The translations under genes and the position numbers were made by a program. Below the pieces are notes generated by a model, which worked only from the letters and a program-made list of their open reading frames with translations, did no database searches and had not been told where the DNA came from. 64,000 nucleotides of DNA, from positions 6,502,886 through 6,566,885 of the forward strand of contig NC_088789.1 of NCBI RefSeq assembly GCF_949628265.1, given 5' to 3'. This document shows, piece after piece, positions 44,601-58,400 of this stretch. This DNA is from Cloeon dipterum. Taxonomy: Eukaryota; Arthropoda; Insecta; Ephemeroptera; Baetidae. How positions within the stretch are numbered: the stretch's first letter is position 1; each line of letters starts with the position of its first letter.

Positions 44601-46187
44601 AATAAGAAGAAAATTTTATTTCGCACATTATTAATAATTTAATTTAACGATCAACACTGACACAAAGCTTTAAACACCGAGGGGAGATACATGTTACGGG
44701 ACTTTCCATAAATCGTTTGGTGCACTTTCCACTGCACAACATGCAAAGTAAAACGAAAATAACAAAACCCTGGTGTGAGTTTCACTTTTAAATTTTTTAT
44801 TGCGAGTTGGGGTCATCGATGATAGAACAAAAGTTCGCTTTTCCTACACGAATAGAGCAAAAGATGCGATCTGACAGCTTGGAAAGTATACACACCACTA
44901 ATTCAGATCACGCGGAAACATTTTTCGTCGTCGATTAACATTTTGCGCTTTGACTATTTCTATGCCTATTAGTCAGACCCATGCCAAAAGTTTTTTCGAG
45001 TTTTCCTTTTTAAATTACGTCAGTTACACGATTCAACAAGCACGTGGTCACAACACAGGTAATAAAAACTCTAAATGAATTTGATTCTTATATTTTAATG
45101 TACACAATTAAAAACGTCTGACTCTGAGAGAAACACGTTGGTAAAAAATCAATACCTTCGTTTGGGTAGCAAAAAATATTGAGGAATGTAATCAATGACA
45201 ATTTGGCGTGCACGCGCTGCAAACGTTGCTGGAGAACGGCATTTATATTTATTATTTTTTGATTGTCCATTTCCATCATCAAAAGCATGCATTGTATGTA
45301 GTGGGAGGGGCGGGGGTCATCAACAGGTGCCTTTTTACACACGGGAGCCAAAGGGAGGAATGATAAGAGAGGCCTATTAATTATTATATCAAAAAATAAA
45401 CTCCGCAGTCCGTTTCGGTCGGGATTCGGAACCGATGCCAAAGCAACTGATGCGAGTTGAGTACGCTTTTATGCCGGCTCAGCAACACGTGCTTTAGACC
45501 CGATTTTATAGGGATGCTTGAGCAATGTGTCTTTTACTCGACCTGCACTGCAGTGTTGGCGCGCAAATATTCAAAAACTGCCCGTCAAAAATCGAGATGG
45601 AAAGCGCGTTTATATATTTGCGTTGCTTCAAAAAGAGAGTGGACTAAATTGAGGTTGTCTCGAACAGCGAAGTTAAAAGCCTCCTAACAGTTCACTTAAA
45701 TCGGCACTTCCAAGATATAAATATTGTTATAAATTATGGAACAGCTTTGGTGCGATACAAAATTAATCTGAAAATTATATTTAACTTGCAAGTACCGACA
45801 AGCTTCGAGTTACCCATTAATATTCTTATTTGAAAAGCAGGCTTCCCGCAAACCACTTTACGGCCGTTTCGCGTACAAATATTAGGCCGCAGTTCAGAAA
45901 GGGCGGCAAACCCGAATGCGTAATACAGCATCTATGAGAGTAATTCGTAATTCGTTCAGAAAAGCCCAAAATGGTTCAACGTGGGAAATGTCTAGAAACA
46001 CGCAAGACTGGGGAAAAACCGCGAACCCTCGGCAAGCACCCTGAATGCACCAACCCGCAGTGCTTCGTACCGAACACCTCAACGGCAACACGCTCAAGCA
46101 CCCGCGCGTTCGGCGGCGCAACAAAACCCCCTCGTCAGCAGATGCATTTTTATCAATTACGCAACACAGCCCCGCCCTGCGACAGGA
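41647..46187. other. Intergenic region between channel and Ras-like genes
   Basis: The two genes converge. A possible channel-gene polyadenylation signal ATTAAA is at 41875-41880. The remaining 4 kb is AT-rich with no supported exon. The longest frame (43635-44144, 169 codons) lacks motifs, and I leave it out as a gene. Confidence 0.5.
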
Positions 46188-49001
46188 TTAGGAAATGACG
46201 CACGAGTTGCGTTTCTCGCCGCCGGCCTCCCTGATTTTCTCCAGCTTGTCCGCGTCCATCGGTGGCGGCATGACAGTCATCAGCGGCTTGTCCGACTTGT
46301 GGTTCGGAGAGGAGCCTGGCGCCGCAGGCAGAGACTGCCGCCGCCGCCGTTGCCGCAGAGCCGGGCTCAGGTTGTACTTCACCTTTGCCTGATTCAGCAG
46401 CTCCTGCAAAGCCGCGTTTACGATCAATCATTAACATGTACCTGACTGCTTCTTGCAAAAATATCTGGTCCCGGGAGAGCTAAATGTAAAAATTAAGACT
46501 CAATTTTTTTTAATTTTGACTAAATTTTAAAAAAGGGCTATCTTACGAATTGATTTGGTTAAAGGCTATTTAGGGCTCATTTAAAAAAATAAGAGCGATA
46601 TTTTCAAGATTAGACCCCTTGTGATTTTACCAAATAATATTAAAGGTATTTTTTATTCATCCCTGACTGCTTGGGAAAGACAGTGGACCCACATTTAAAA
46701 TCTCTCTATGCCCAGCCCCTATGAAACTAAATTTTTGTGACGTGTGCAACAGTCAATGGCAGCAAAGAGATTAAGCTGATTTATTCAACGCCAAGTGGCA
46801 ACCACCAAACGTCACCACTAAGGCTACGCGAACGATCCTTGCAAAGTTTGTCAGGAAGTGATTGCTAAAAAGTGAAATTGGAAAGAGTTTAACAGGTTGC
46901 CACTCACAATCAGACACTTCCTTTTGTTGAGATTTAGAGAACTTTCCAATTGTATTTTTTCCATCACTGGTTTTTTCAGAGGGAGCTGATTTTTATATAT
47001 TCAGAAGAGAATAATATGAAAATAGCAGAGTGTGAAACAGACCTATCAATTTTATTCTTCGGCCTAGGGAAAACTTCATTTCATTCTTTTATCGTTTCAC
47101 CTCTTTTGAGATGGGCGACCCCCTGATAGCGGGTCGGATCAGCCCGCAATGGACCCCCAAACAATATGTTACAAACTCTTAAACGATTTTGTTTAAAAAA
47201 TGGCGCAATTAATTATCTTTATAAAAATATAGTCTAGATTTATCCAGAAAAATGCGAACACATCATTGATCAACTCATTGATCAATGGGCGATCCGGGCT
47301 GGAAAATGCCTGTTTCATAAATAGACATGTTTTCACCAGGCACGCTTGTCACGACTATCATTACGTTTACTGTACTAATAAGAAATATCATAGTAAGGCC
47401 GGTCTCGATTGTAAATGTTCTGCGATGAATATGTGAATTTCTACCACTTTTTGAATTGTGATAAGATCCCATTTACTCTCATGCGTGCGAGTGTACTGTA
47501 ATATTTTATTCGTGTCCATGTCTGTTGTACACCATTGGTGTTTCTTTCAATAAATAAATAAATCATTTATCAACTCTCCTCCACCTTTTCAATCCTTTAA
47601 AATGCGTGTGACTCACCTGGAAGCACTTGGCTACATTCTTGTTGTCCTTGGCCGATGCCTGCACGTACCCATGCTCCCAATCGAGGGTGACGATCGACTC
47701 GACAGTCTCGTGTTCCACCTGGCTCTCCTTGTCCTCGACGAGGTCCAGTTTGTTCCCGATGACGACAATTGGTACCGCCGACACGCCCTTGGTCGAGAGG
47801 ATGAGGTCGCGCAGCTGACGCACCTCCTCGAACGACTCCTCCGACTCGTCGAGCGCGTAGACGAGAATGAAGGCGTCCGCCGATGATATGGACAGCGCCC
47901 GCATTGCCGGGAACTCCTGAGCGCCCGACGTGTCCAGGATGTCCAGCGTGAGGCGGACGCCGGCCACGTCGAACTCGCCGTGGTGCATCTCCTCGACGGT
48001 GCGCTTGTAGCGATCGGGGAATGAGCCGTACAGAAATTGTGAGATCAGAGACGTTTTACCTGAAACAATATGCAGCCGCAGCACGGGAGTTTAATTTTTG
48101 CCTTAGGAATTTAGTTAAGATCGACTATTTATTATGATCTCTTAAATAAAACTGAGAAGACATCAGTGCATCATGCAATTCCGATTTTAAATTGGCGTTA
48201 AAAAAATAATAATTATGGCTTTAAACAAATTTTAAGCCACTTGGCAAAATCAATTGTTGTGGACAAATAAAGCCAATAAGCTGTATAACTTGTAAGCTAA
48301 TATACTTGTGTTTCCAATCAAGCAAAAAATTTTCATAAAATCCTGCTCTGTTTTGCCAGCGAAGAATTCGGAAAAAATATTTTAAGCGACAAGCTTTGTC
48401 TTTTTTACAAAATACGCGTGCAGGATACGCTGTGTACTTTTACTTATTAAATAATTGAGCAATTCTTCCATTTTTTCTATAACTACAGCTGTTTATAGGA
48501 ATAAAACTGACTTATTTAGTCATCAGAATAACAGGTGCATATTGCAGTGATTTCAGTCTGCTTTATCTTTTCTGCTAGAACCGTTGACTTATCTATATAA
48601 TTTTTATATTTTATGCTGCATGAATCATTCTGCGTTAGGAATTTTCGATATAGACAGAGATAAACCCAAAAGGACATCATATAAGTATAGATTCCTCTAA
48701 ATATGAACTGTTCCGTTCCCCGTGTTATCGTCCTAGCCATTAGCGTGTCGTGCAAAATCTGCTCAAGAGACGACCTCTGTGGCCACTTACCGGATTTTGT
48801 GGGCCCCATAACGACGATTTTGTGCCTGTGCTTGGTTACTATGTCTTTGGCGGCGGAGCACTCGTCAATGCTGGGGGAGTGGCCGCCCCTGGGGGTGCTG
48901 CTGCCGTCGTCACGTCCGAGGAAGGAAGACGGTTGGAGGCTGAAGCGCCGCTTGAATTGCCGGATGCTTCGTGTGCTGCCCGGAGGCGCCATTGTGGGCA
49001 T
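46188..49001 (-). CDS. Ras-like small GTPase with CVIS CaaX box (Dexras/RASD-like)
   Basis: Three coding exons are inferred: 49001-48791, 48059-47617 and 46403-46188 (stop TAA), with phases 1 and 0, giving 289 residues. A Ser/Arg-rich N-terminal extension of about 58 residues precedes the G domain. Motifs: P-loop GPTKSGKT (66-73), DTSG switch II, GNKLDL for guanine binding and ASAKDN. In the P-loop, Ras Gly12 and Gly13 correspond to Thr68 and Lys69. After DTSG the residue is Ala instead of Ras Gln61, so intrinsic GTP hydrolysis may be low. The tail is long and basic (RQRRRRQS) and ends in CVIS, a farnesylation-type CaaX box identical to that of Dexras1 as I recall it. It is likely membrane-anchored signalling. 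Two in-frame ATGs exist (49001 and 48992); the second has the better context. A 3' splice site at 49011 indicates a non-coding first exon upstream. Confidence 0.87.
47524..47563 (+). mobile_element. Retroposon-like 3' tail, copy 2
   Basis: GTTGTACACCATTGGTGT plus TTCTTTCAATAAATAAATAA lies inside the last intron of the Ras-like gene, on the opposite strand. It matches copy 1 at 23751 in the hairpin and in the type of tail. A few hundred bases upstream may belong to the same element but do not clearly match copy 1. Confidence 0.4.
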
Positions 49002-49010
49002 TCGGGACGA

Positions 49011-52000
49011 CTGCAATTACATCCGTAAAAACATGCATGAATAAGGATGTCGAATAAAACATTTTTTCATTCACTCTCTGATTGTGGGGGTGTACTGCGC
49101 CAATTAAATAAACTGGCGTGAGTGAGCGTGCTAAAACCACTCAGCTTGCCAGAAAACACACTAATATACGTTTAAAAATGTGTTTTCCCGAAATTTTGTG
49201 CATTTTTCAGGAATGTTGTCATGTATAAATCATTATTAACCCTACGATATATTTTTACAAGGCTTCAATGTAAATTACATGAAATCAATTTGTGTGTGCC
49301 GCTTATTTCACAAAAAATATTACTTTTAAACACTGATTCAGTGTGTCCATTTTGTGCATAACCTATTATGTTTTTTAAATGCAGTATTTCCAGCTGTTAT
49401 GTTTTTTTGCAAGAGCCAGGTAATTTTCACATTTAAAGTTTGTCAAGAACAGAGGGCGCAGAAACGTGTGTCGCAGTTGGTTTGATTCGATAACCGCAAT
49501 CGCACCCCCTCTCTGTGGCTGCAACCTGCCTCGTAGCCAGGACAATCATCGTCGTCGCGAAATTTTGCACGGCGGCGGTTTAATCAATATTGGCGCTGGT
49601 CGGGCAAAAGCCGCCGAATTCGGGCAAAGGCCTCAAATTCGATTATTGTACCGTCGGCAGCACGCTAAGCGCTTAGTCAAACAGACACCTTAATTTAGGT
49701 ACGCTTGCCAATTTGTTTGAAGGCTGAACTGGGATAAAGCCACCGCTCGCCAAATATGTGCTCCAGCGCTATTAAAAACCGCGCTGTTAAGTTGCTTTAT
49801 ATATTAACTGCTAGACTCCTGATGCTCACAGAGAGACTGTAAAATCAACAGCAGTATTTTTCTGGTTTGCTTCTCTCAACTGACCTGCTCGCTGAATTTG
49901 TATACCATTTTTTTTAAAATTCACGTCGTCATGCGTATTAATCTGTTAAAACTGAAATCAACTATCGCGTTACAGTTGTGCTGCTTTCTTGTAATATTAA
50001 ATTGCAGATACAAAATATTTATAAGTAAAACAGTTGCAGCAAAAAGGTGTTGCTCTCTGATTTGCAATTCTTAACTCAAAAGCACGCAAAAAAGCCAACC
50101 CTTGAGAGCCCCTCTGTGTGCTACTTGGCAAGAAAAGCAACAAATGTGTCCAGAATTTCAAGTGGCTCGTGTACACGTAATTCGTACTTTGTTTGAAGCC
50201 GCTTACATCGCTTTCAGAGGGCTTTTAATTAAACGCGTGCACTTTGATCTGCCAGTTTTGCGTACCACGCTCGAAACGCGGCGGCTCCTGCAAACTGGAG
50301 CGTATATTCGACCAATTTCGCGAATGACTGATCCACCGCAATAATGCCAAATTAAATTAACCGGCTTAGAGCTGCATTCGCAAATTTAATGCCTCATCAA
50401 AAAGCTTATCAAATGAGTATTTTATCGGAACATTTTGTTCCTAATGCCGAATAAGAGGATTTTGCTGCGCAGCCATCAATAATTCACGCGCGCCCGGCGG
50501 CACGGAACCGCTTTTGAGTATCTCATCATAATTGCAAAGTCTGCCGCCAGATTTTCGTGCACATGATATTTGTTCAGTGTTTGGAGCAAATATTTGAAGA
50601 TAGACGCTCCGTTTATTCAGGCTAATTGGCCAAAGAAGGACGTGAGGTTGAGCAGCAACTGCAAGATTGGCGGCGAAAAGTTTCCGTATCCGGCCGTACC
50701 TGCACGCTTTCGCTGCCTCAAAAACCGACTTGACGAGCGACAACGAGCAAATAGAAATTCAACTCGCAAGCTACGAAGGCTGCTCCACTTCGCATTTGTA
50801 AATTAAAAAAATCGAAGAGCAACACGACGGAGGCTCGAATTTCCAGACCCTATGAGGGTCTGTGCGCATCTGCAAACGCTCGACAGAAGCGACAACTAAA
50901 TTAGTGTTCCTTCAGAAGAAAGTGCAATTACTCTGCTCGAGATTACGCGAGCGTCTCGATATGGCATTAAGCACAAGATTAATCCGAGGCCAACTTCCCC
51001 GAGGAATCGTTTCTGTCAGGTCCGTGTTGGCTTTGCAGCTGGAGTGTTGGCGCCGGGGGCAAGCCGCCTTTCATATTTCATCTTGAGTGGCACGCTGGAG
51101 AATCTCCACGAATTTAACTTTCGGTGTGCACGTAATTTCAAAGGACCCAAACACTCACACTACCCAGACGGTGCGTCGCATGTGTCAATTTCTATTTGAT
51201 TCAATATTCCAACGATGTATTTGTCTTCGCCTTATCCCGGGCTGCGAACAGAGCTAGCTTTATTTCTGATTGCCTGTCATTTCCACGGATAAACAAAGCG
51301 GTGGAGCAGGTGCTATTTTCGCACTGCTGCGATGCATGCGTTCACAATTCTCGAGCGTGTGGGAAAGAGTGTAGGAGGAAAATTACTGCCCAACAATCAA
51401 TGAATTAATTCCTTGATTTCTATATTTGGCCTAATGCCTAATATATAACGTGGGGAGAAGGTTGTGGAAACGATTGAGGAAGGACAAAAATATCGTCAAA
51501 TTTGATGCACCGGCTGTGGCGAATGTTCCTTTTTTCTCTGCAAGTGAAGGCCTTAGCGGTGGTTTGTTGCGCAACGCGCCGTTTTATCAGCCAGCGGGGG
51601 TGACACGGGAAAGATATATACTTGATGGCTCGAAACGCTCCCTGGAGCTCAATCCGTCTGACTATGAATCTCACCAAGAGCAATTTAGTCCGAAGAGAGG
51701 GAGCAGATCTATAAAGCTCGCCGAGTTTCCTGTTGCGCCATAAAACGGACAAATAAATTCGCTCTTCTAGGCGAGAGCAAGATGTATTTTGTCCTTTGCC
51801 CTTGATAAATAAATAAAAATACGCTGGCGCGAAGCACGTGCTCTCTTTTTTGCTAATTACACCGGCGTCGGCTCGATTAGTGTGAAAGTGGGGTGCTCAG
51901 GTGGAACGGTGGCCCGCTATTATTTCGGGAATTTAATTAACTCACCCTCCCACGGCCAATACATGCGTAGAGCCAGCTGCATTAGTTCCTGGCGGTGCCA

Positions 52001-55000
52001 GCTAAATTTTGATTTAAACGATAATAACGCAGTGTAAAAGGTGCTTTGATAATTCAATTTCTAAATTTGATTAAAAGAGGGTATAAGCCGCTGTCAGCCC
52101 CCGGGCTCAAGTTAATAATAACCGCCGTAAAAAGTGCGTTACAAGAGATCGATTCGCTTGGCCTGAAAAACATGTAATTCGCCTTTATTTGGAAAAACTT
52201 AGATTTCTACAAGAGTACATTGAGGAATTAAATTTGCTAAATTAATAGCGGTCCCCGCACACATTCGCGTTAACTAAGTTTGTAACCTATATAGATGTCG
52301 CTATTATTGTGTGATAAGCTCTTCTCATTTTTACCCTGTGTTATTCTCCTTACTGACCGCTCACCCTCGCACGCATACGGTCATGTCACCTTTCTCTCTC
52401 CGGCCGGGAGCATGCTGTCGTGCGCATCGTTGACGCTTATAATAACTTTAATAGACCCGACGCAATTCCGGGGTATGCATTGTAGTACAACTGTGATAAT
52501 AATTGTTATATCCCCGACTCGCACTTTACTGCGTAAATTAATTATTTATATAGTGACATTCCTTTGTGATTTTATTGTGATTTTTATGTAATCTTTTCAG
52601 TCTTAAATCTGGATTAATAATTATTGGATGTTTATTTTCACACTTTGTCATAAATACATTAATGTATTAATACATGTTATGTATTAAATGCTACTATACA
52701 AAGGACCTGATGCTATTCCATTTCACTTGGCTCAAATCCTGACCCCAACAAGTTAGTTACTTAAAATACCCATCATATCTTTAAAAGTGATTAAATGTGT
52801 ATTCAGAGATGTGTTATCAGAAAGTCAAACTACAGACGTCTCCTACTGCACGGTATCCGTTTTCTATTTTAATAACTCATTTTCGAGGTGTCTCCTTTTG
52901 CATAAATTTCCAATTTAAAAACCTGCCACTTCCAGGCCATGCAGAAAGAGAAACATAATTGAAAGAATGCGCATTCATAGAGTATAATGGTGCTCTAAAC
53001 TAATGGCTGCCTGTTGGAATAATTGCCCTGAGAACTTTCAACAACAATTCGGAGCAGCCGACGGCGTACAAAATCGATCTGCCACTGATTCAGTCCAGGG
53101 ATCACAAGAGCGGTGTTGTCGCCTTTCGCGTCGAATGCGTGCCCTGTAAATTACAAGCGAAGGGTCCTTCTAATCCACACGTGCTCCGAAAACATGATCC
53201 GCACTGCTCTGCGAGAGACTGTTACGTAATTTGTTGTTGCAAGCCACGTCACGAAGCACAATAAGCTCATTATCATATTCAAATGTGAACACATCAGAAG
53301 CCGCACTGCAATGTAAGCCGGGCGTTACTGTATGCAAATTTTTTATATATATTAGTTGCAAAACCATAAAACGCTATGTTAGCTGTAAATTTACTGACGA
53401 AATGATTGTAAAATCTGAGAGCAATTATTATTTAAGGAAATATTGCTCTTTGCAGAGCTCTAAAATGTTTCGGCTGTGGGCTATATGTAATGACAAGAAG
53501 CTCAATATTATATCAAATTTGCGGGAAGTCACGCTCCTTCTATTATGCTTGTTTGAGGAAGAGAATGAAAGAAATACAAGCGCACAGATGAAATTTTAGT
53601 CGGAGAGCAAAGTGCCTGCAGCTTTTGTGGATGCCAAACAATGGAGTGACATCTGGCATTTCCCTTCTTGGCGTTATTACAAGTGTGCGCGCTTTGTGTG
53701 TGACGAACAGCCGCACACACGCGTAAAGCATTGTAAGCCTTAATTTGCAACACACCATGCCGAAATCTGGGCCTGTCTTCACTAATTCAATTGTAACAAT
53801 CACTTCAGTGTTGACTACCGAGATTCGCACACGCGAAGAGGCTAAGGAGAACAATGCAATCAAAGTCAATCCCAACGTATTAAAGAAGTTTCCCGTTGCA
53901 GTTTAATGAAAAGAAGAAAGTATTTTCCAACTCGTCTTGATTGACTTTTCAAACTTGCACATTGCGGATCTAGATCGTTTTAACTTCATCTTAAATTGTT
54001 TAAGTTAGTAAAAGCAAAAACCCAGTTATAACTGTTCAATCTGGCCCGGTTTTATTTTAGAAATTTCTTTAGAAATCTTTTTAACTTGACTCTGAAATTC
54101 TATTATGAAATAGCGTCTCTTCTTCCTTGTTCGTTGATCAACACCAACAGTCCTTCATAACTTTAAAATAGAATTTGCAGCAGCCAAGAGTGCTCGTGCA
54201 TACTTGTGGTATGTCAGGAAAGAGTTTGGCAAACTTTTAATTAGCAGCGCTTAAGAACCAATAGTGGCAATCTGGCATTCTCCTGCACGAACTTTCGTCA
54301 AGTATCAATTTTGAATCGACCATAGCAGCTAAAGGAAATTCGGTCCATTATGCAGCAGCCTGAAATATTCGTCTAGAAGGATTGGGAAAATGCCCGGCTG
54401 ACTTTGCTCTCAGAACCGGAACTATGACTATCGGTAAAACAAAGAACGGACTGGATTGAAACGCGCCTTTGACAGGCGGCGATATTGCTTTTTGTCTCAG
54501 AGCCGATATTTTTGTAGAGGACCGCGGCGGCCCCCAACGCATTTTCTTGAAAGCCTGTTCAGCCGGTTGCCTACCATCGCGTCGCTGCAGGCGCTGACGG
54601 ATTCGCACTCCGGCGCGTGAGCGAGAGAGCAGTGCATGCAAAGAGGCAGGAAAAATCGGAGCTGCCGCGCTAAAAATAGGCGCCGACACGCTCGTTTCCT
54701 CCTCATTTCTTTGTTGTGGCGCTCTTTTGTGGCACAAACAGCTGCGTGTGCCGATCGGGTATCGATTGCTGGCTCCAGGTGTCGACGTGATTTCGGGCTC
54801 AATTAAACCAGTCCTTTGTGATCGCTGGGCTTTGTTTTACAACCGGAATAAACAGGGAATTTAGTCTGCGTCAGTGCTTAGTGGGTAATTTGGTTATTAC
54901 TTATGCCATGCTACTTTCCTCACGCTTAAAATCAATTTATACCGGGATAAGCAATAGAAAATGATTTTTGTTGTCGCTGCTTGATTGTTTGAAAGGTTGG

Positions 55001-55440
55001 ACTCTAAAGAGCTCAATTATCAAATGAGATGCCAGGAGCAATGTGATGCCGCGACGGTAACGCGTTAGCGCAAAAGTTAAATCGTGCTCGATTGACAAAC
55101 ACCAACTAATCACATTTTTGTCGCGATCACAAATCTGCTCACAAGCAACTTTAAAGTAAAGCTAAACAGAAAGTTTGTGAGAAATCCTTTATACTTTTAT
55201 TTGAAAACTTCAGCAGTCATATTCACGAGGCAAATTTTATGTACAACATTTCAGTAATTGATGAAAATTTGATGATTTAAATATAGATTATCAAGCTTTC
55301 TGACAATGACGACCCAGTGGTCAAGATGAATAAAGATAGCTATTTACAGCAAGAAGAATTCAGATTCTCTATAACATTAGCTTTCTAAATTCATAATTTT
55401 GCTTCCGAAAAATATAAAATTTTAAACATCCTACCTTTTA
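49011..55440. other. Upstream region of the Ras-like gene and gene-poor spacer
   Basis: The non-coding first exon and promoter of the Ras-like gene should lie here but could not be placed. 49440-49690 is GC-richer and may be the promoter area. No coding exon with motif support was found. Confidence 0.45.
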
Positions 55441-58400
55441 AAATCTAATTCTTTTCTGCGACGCCACTAGCGACGAGGAGGAGTGACGCCACGTATATAC
55501 GTCAGTATAGTCGGTTCCAGAGATCTCTTGTGACTGGAGAGAACCCTTCATTTAAGATCCTAATAAAATTACCTTAATTAACGTTCTCAGAGATCTACAA
55601 GAGCGACATTGCGTTTCAAGGGATGACAGGAAAAAGAGTGTGACGGTGTGACCGAGGCGTGCGCGGATGCAGTTGCCGTGAGATATAAAGTGTGTAATCT
55701 CAGCGGACGAGGCCGAGCGAAACGACGGCGTTTCAGTGATTAAAAAGTTAATCCCTTCAAGCCGCCACCGCTGCCGTTTTTAATATTTTTTCCACTCCAC
55801 TCACTTAATTGCGTTACGCGAGTACCGGTTGCCTGTGCTGCAAATTAGTGTGATACAACATTAACTTGCGTGTCTCTCTGGCAAACACCGCACTGATTCC
55901 GCGGAGCGCACGCATCGATCGACTGCTCTGCTTATTTGATTAGGCCGCGCTTATTAAATCCCATCGCAGCGCGAAAAAGCGTGCTTGCCCTACTCGTCGG
56001 TCGCGCAGAGCTCGGCTTCCGCCCCCGCGCCGCCCGCTGCTGCACGCGTAATTTATATTAAAAAAGAGAGCCCAAATCGCCAGCGGAGCTTCTCTCCCTC
56101 TCACTCACTCGCTCATTCGCTCGTTCAGTGCGCACAAAGGATTTAATTCAATAAAAGTTTGCAGTCCATTGGGCCGCACTTGATGACGACGAGCAGGCCA
56201 AATGCTAATGGCTCCCGCCGCACACACAGACTCGGGCGGGCGCGAAATAGGTGTCGTTTAATGCAAAAGATTTCGCCGAGAGGAGGAAAGAGACCCGTTC
56301 GTTATGCTAAATTTCAGCTCGCAAAGGACGGAACACAGAAAAGCTCTCCGAAATTGTAACTATGCCTTGGGCTGTTTTTAGTGGGATTTTACTTTGCTCA
56401 ATTCCAGAAAGAAATGGGTTATAGTGTGGATCTTGGAAAAATGTTACAGCCACGAACAATAAATTTTAATAATGTAAGGGTGCTGCAATCTATTTTGGGC
56501 TCGGCAGCATCATGTACATCAATACAATTTCATAAACACTCAACAAAATATTCTCAAGATAATTTATAATAATAGTAAAACATAAAATCGGTACATATGT
56601 ATATATTTTTTTTCTATTACTGATAATCAATATAGCTTAATTTGTAATCTAATAGAGAATTACGAGTCAAATTAATACAAAATAATTCACAACCATTTAG
56701 CATTAATATCTGTTAAAATAAAATGCTTACCCCGTTATTGCGGGCTTGAATAATTGTCTCATCTTCTGGATAAATTCGCTTTGTTAGCGATAAGACTGGT
56801 CTCTTACCACCCTCCTTGTTAGTTTTTTTATCAGTGGAGGTGCAGCTTTGTCAATATATGCCCTCTAACAATATTCTTGTCAAGCAGAAGCTGTTCCGCC
56901 CTCAAGTGGCGGCAACCACTACACGATTGTTAGAAAGAATTCATTCGGCCAGCTGCAAATTGCTCAAATATCGCATTCGGCTTATAAACCCTTTGAAAAA
57001 TACTGCATTCGGGTCACTGCATGCGGTCCTATGATCAAACTGACTTTTGTTTGAATTTAACTTTAAGACGAGGAAAACCGAAGAGCTTGAAGCTTGAATA
57101 AACGATAAATAATTGTACCTCTGTGTAAATCAGTCCCTCCCATCGCACAATGCTAATCAAACATCAGAGGAAAGGATAAATTTACAGTTTTCGGAGGCAT
57201 TGTGACAATCAAATGCTCGCGTCAGTTTATTTCACCCGCTGACGCAAATCTGCTGATGGTTTAACACATTTTGATCGCGGCGAGCTTAGTTTTGTAGCAT
57301 TTTCAAGTGTCACTCAAGCCCAGTTTTGCCCAGTGCACAACAGCAGAGTTTTTTCCCCTAAAATTAACACCACCCACGCCAATATTGAAAAAGGCCTTCG
57401 ATTTATTCTTGGATTGTAAGAGATGCAATAAAAATGACATTCATTTCAAGGATATCATTTCCTCTCAACTTTTACTCATGTTGTGAAAGTGATTACGAGT
57501 ACTGAACTCTTATTTTTTACTTCTTACTTGTCTCTTTTGCACATATCATTTTTCAGGGACAAAAAATAGAAAAAATAGGTGCAATTTTCCACCACTCCCG
57601 CATTTTATGAATCTCATTGTGACCTTTTCCGTTTCTAGCCATACCAAAAGCCCTCTGAACTTTGAATATTCGTTTCGATCGGGTACCTCCCAATTAGAGT
57701 AAAAACTGCTCCAGATGTCCTAGGAGGTGTTGCAGACTTTCAAAATCTTGCGTTTTCTCTGTAAATTGGCACTCGCCTCGGAGCGAGTGGCGGGCAAGAG
57801 TGAGTAATAACAAGTAGTGAAGGGAGGAAGCCCTTGAAAATGGCCGAATGCAGAGAGTGACAGATACCGCGGGGACACGCAAATATTAAGCCCAGCGCAG
57901 CGGCCGGCCAGGCCCTCTCGGTACTTAAGCACCGGCCGCTCTCCCGATCACTTCCAGGAAGGGCAGACAAGAAAAGAAGGGATTGCGTTGGCGCCGTCCA
58001 ATCGATACTTTGTTGACGGGGCGGAAATAATATTCGGAAGGATGCAGTCGAGGCAAAAGTTTCTGAAAGGCTATTCTACTTCTCGCACATGATATTACGT
58101 GCTCGGGAACAAGTTTGGTCGAGGGTCTGAAGGGAAGCCTACTTTGCCCGAGTTTCGCACCAGCCTCGTTAATAAATGATCGTGTTTCGGTTGAATCTGG
58201 TTAGCAAGCTCATGACCTGGAAGTAGTTTAATCAGAGCTTAGCTGTCCTTAGATCAAATGCTTTCTTCAATTTGGAGTTATCTCTTATTCTATTTCAACA
58301 CAGTTTCATTGCTTTGAGTTGAAAATTTGTAAGTTAATCCATGTATTGCAGATAGGTTTTTGATAAAAAAAATATCTTAAGCTGGGGAGGAAGGTTTGAT

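Noticed and set aside
47275-47472. Minus-strand 65-codon open frame in the Ras-like intron
   Set aside because: It has no motif, and the position next to a retroposon-like tail suggests intronic repeat sequence.
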